Positions 63,330-64,000 of a stretch of DNA of 64,000 nucleotides are shown here, one piece after another (positions within the stretch are counted from its first letter, which is position 1; each line of letters starts with the position of its first letter). The position numbers and the translations under genes were made by a program. The notes beneath the pieces are model-generated. The model was not told where the DNA came from and did no database searches. It saw only the letters and a program-made list of their open reading frames with translations. Origin of the DNA: Candidatus Methanogranum gryphiswaldense (GTDB lineage Archaea; Thermoplasmatota; Thermoplasmata; Methanomassiliicoccales; Methanomethylophilaceae); contig CP076745.1 in NCBI GenBank assembly GCA_019262145.1, forward strand, positions 1,051,093-1,115,092. The letters run 5' to 3'.

Positions 63330-63351
63330 GAAGGTGCCCGGAGGCACCTTC
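63330..63351 (-). terminator. Terminator after mtbC
   Basis: Perfect 9-bp hairpin GAAGGTGCC-CGGA-GGCACCTTC. On the minus strand it is followed by ATCAAATTTTTTTATTG. It lies 11 bases after the mtbC stop and would limit read-through into the permease operon. Confidence 0.75.
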
Positions 63352-63362
63352 GATTAACATGT

Positions 63363-64000
63363 TTATTTTTTCTCGAAGGCAGCCGTGAATTTGGCTGTAG
63401 CATCGGATGCATTCTCAGTGTAGAGATCTGCACCGATCTCGTCTGCCCAGTGCTGAGTAACAGGTGCTCCTCCGACATTTGTGAGCAACTTGTTCCTAAT
63501 ACCGGCCTTCTTGAGTTTCTCCTCGAGTGTCTTCTGACCGACCATTGTGGAGGTCATGAGTGCAGATGTACCAACAGCGACTGGCTGGTACTTCTTGCAG
63601 GCCTCTACGATCTGGTCGAGGGGGATGTCCCTTCCGATGTTCTGAACATCGAATCCGGATACTTTCAGCATAATGGCGACAATGTCCTTTCCGATGGAGT
63701 GGATATCTCCCTCGATAGAACATATGACGACAGTTCCGAGTTCCGATTTGACTGTTTTTCCCCTCTTCTCGAGTTCAGGCGAGAGGATGTCCATCGCAGC
63801 GTTCATCGCTGCGGCTGCTGCCATGACGTGAGGCAAGTAGAGTTTCTTTGCTTCGAACAGGACTCCAACCTCGGTCATTCCTTTTGTAAATCCATCCTGG
63901 ATGACCTCGACTATGTCGACATCGCCCGCAATGGCCCTCTTCGCTACCTCGACCGCCTCTTTATTGTTGTAGGTCATGACAGCGTGTTTTGCTTCCTTGA
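63363..64000 (-). CDS. mtbC: Dimethylamine corrinoid protein MtbC (start beyond right edge)
   Basis: The reading frame is open to base 64000 on the minus strand, upstream of an internal ATG (63977), so the N-terminus is outside. B12 domain: SIEGDIHSIGKDI (cobalt-ligating His), ALMTSTMVGQKTLEE, VGGAPVTQHWADEIGADLYTENASDA. The cap contains GVLFEAKKLYLPHVM and the end IGRDIPLDQIVEA, closer to MtbC of Methanosarcina as I remember it than to MtmC or MttC. Its partner mtbB should lie to the right. Terminator directly after. Confidence 0.82.
   Translation of the reverse strand, partial: KEAKHAVMTYNNKEAVEVAKRAIAGDVDIVEVIQDGFTKGMTEVGVLFEAKKLYLPHVMAAAAAMNAAMDILSPELEKRGKTVKSELGTVVICSIEGDIHSIGKDIVAIMLKVSGFDVQNIGRDIPLDQIVEACKKYQPVAVGTSALMTSTMVGQKTLEEKLKKAGIRNKLLTNVGGAPVTQHWADEIGADLYTENASDATAKFTAAFEKK

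Noticed and set aside
63363-63977. A complete 204-residue corrinoid protein starting at 63977
   Set aside because: The frame is open beyond this ATG to the window edge, and the cap domain would lack its first helix, so the true start is outside.

Overview
The window comes from a methanogenic archaeon of the order Methanomassiliicoccales (Thermoplasmatota). The diagnosis rests on a pyrrolysine (Pyl) cassette: tRNA-Pyl with a CUA anticodon, a PylS that has only the catalytic domain, and PylB, PylC and PylD. Beside it lie two monomethylamine methyltransferase genes with an in-frame UAG at codon 202, the RamA activase, corrinoid proteins and a HdrD-like heterodisulfide reductase. The DNA is AT-rich, many genes are preceded by TATA-like boxes, and almost all genes end in TGA or TAA. 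The genus cannot be fixed from this window; a low-GC, Methanogranum-like lineage is a guess.

Left part (1-18.3 kb): a Kdp potassium pump operon (kdpB, a fused kdpC-kdpA gene, kdpD running off the left edge) with a perfect palindrome upstream. Then come a stand-alone AICAR formyltransferase, a UbiA prenyltransferase overlapping tail-to-tail with a radical SAM gene, a CobW-type GTPase, a second radical SAM gene, a Cys/Met PLP enzyme, a beta carbonic anhydrase, a LarE-type sulfur transferase and a ThiI split into two divergent genes.

Middle (18.3-38.4 kb): a four-gene operon with overlapping or nearly touching ends encodes a corrinoid protein, an MtaA/MtbA-like zinc methyltransferase, a zinc-ribbon protein and a HyuA-like ATPase. 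This is the best candidate here for an uncharacterised methyl-transfer system. It is followed by an Rrf2 regulator with mccA/mccB (transsulfuration), an efflux pump, and an arsenic island: an ArsP-like permease, an ArsR-ArsM fusion, ACR3, ArsC, a miniature CdhE-like Fe-S protein, a thioredoxin-like protein, an AhpD-like protein and a second ArsR. A second Rrf2 gene, cysK, iscU and iscS form a cysteine/Fe-S block.

Right part (38.5-64 kb): a YczE-like membrane protein, a HEPN-motif protein, a bacterial-type ThrRS, a HdrD-like protein, a flavoprotein, BchI/BchD-like chelatase subunits (probably for cobalt), PdxS/PdxT and two tandem MFS exporters. The methylamine-pyrrolysine block follows, all on the minus strand: mtbC (partial), permease, winged-helix protein, 45-residue membrane protein, mtmC, mtmB1, mtmB2, pylT, pylS, pylB, pylC, pylD, ramA. 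Substrate import, methyl transfer, corrinoid activation, the amino acid needed to build MtmB, and (through PdxST, the chelatase and HdrD) supporting cofactors and electron flow all lie within about 22 kb. mtmB2 carries an apparent one-base deletion near its 3' end. No rRNA, CRISPR array, insertion sequence or integrase was seen.
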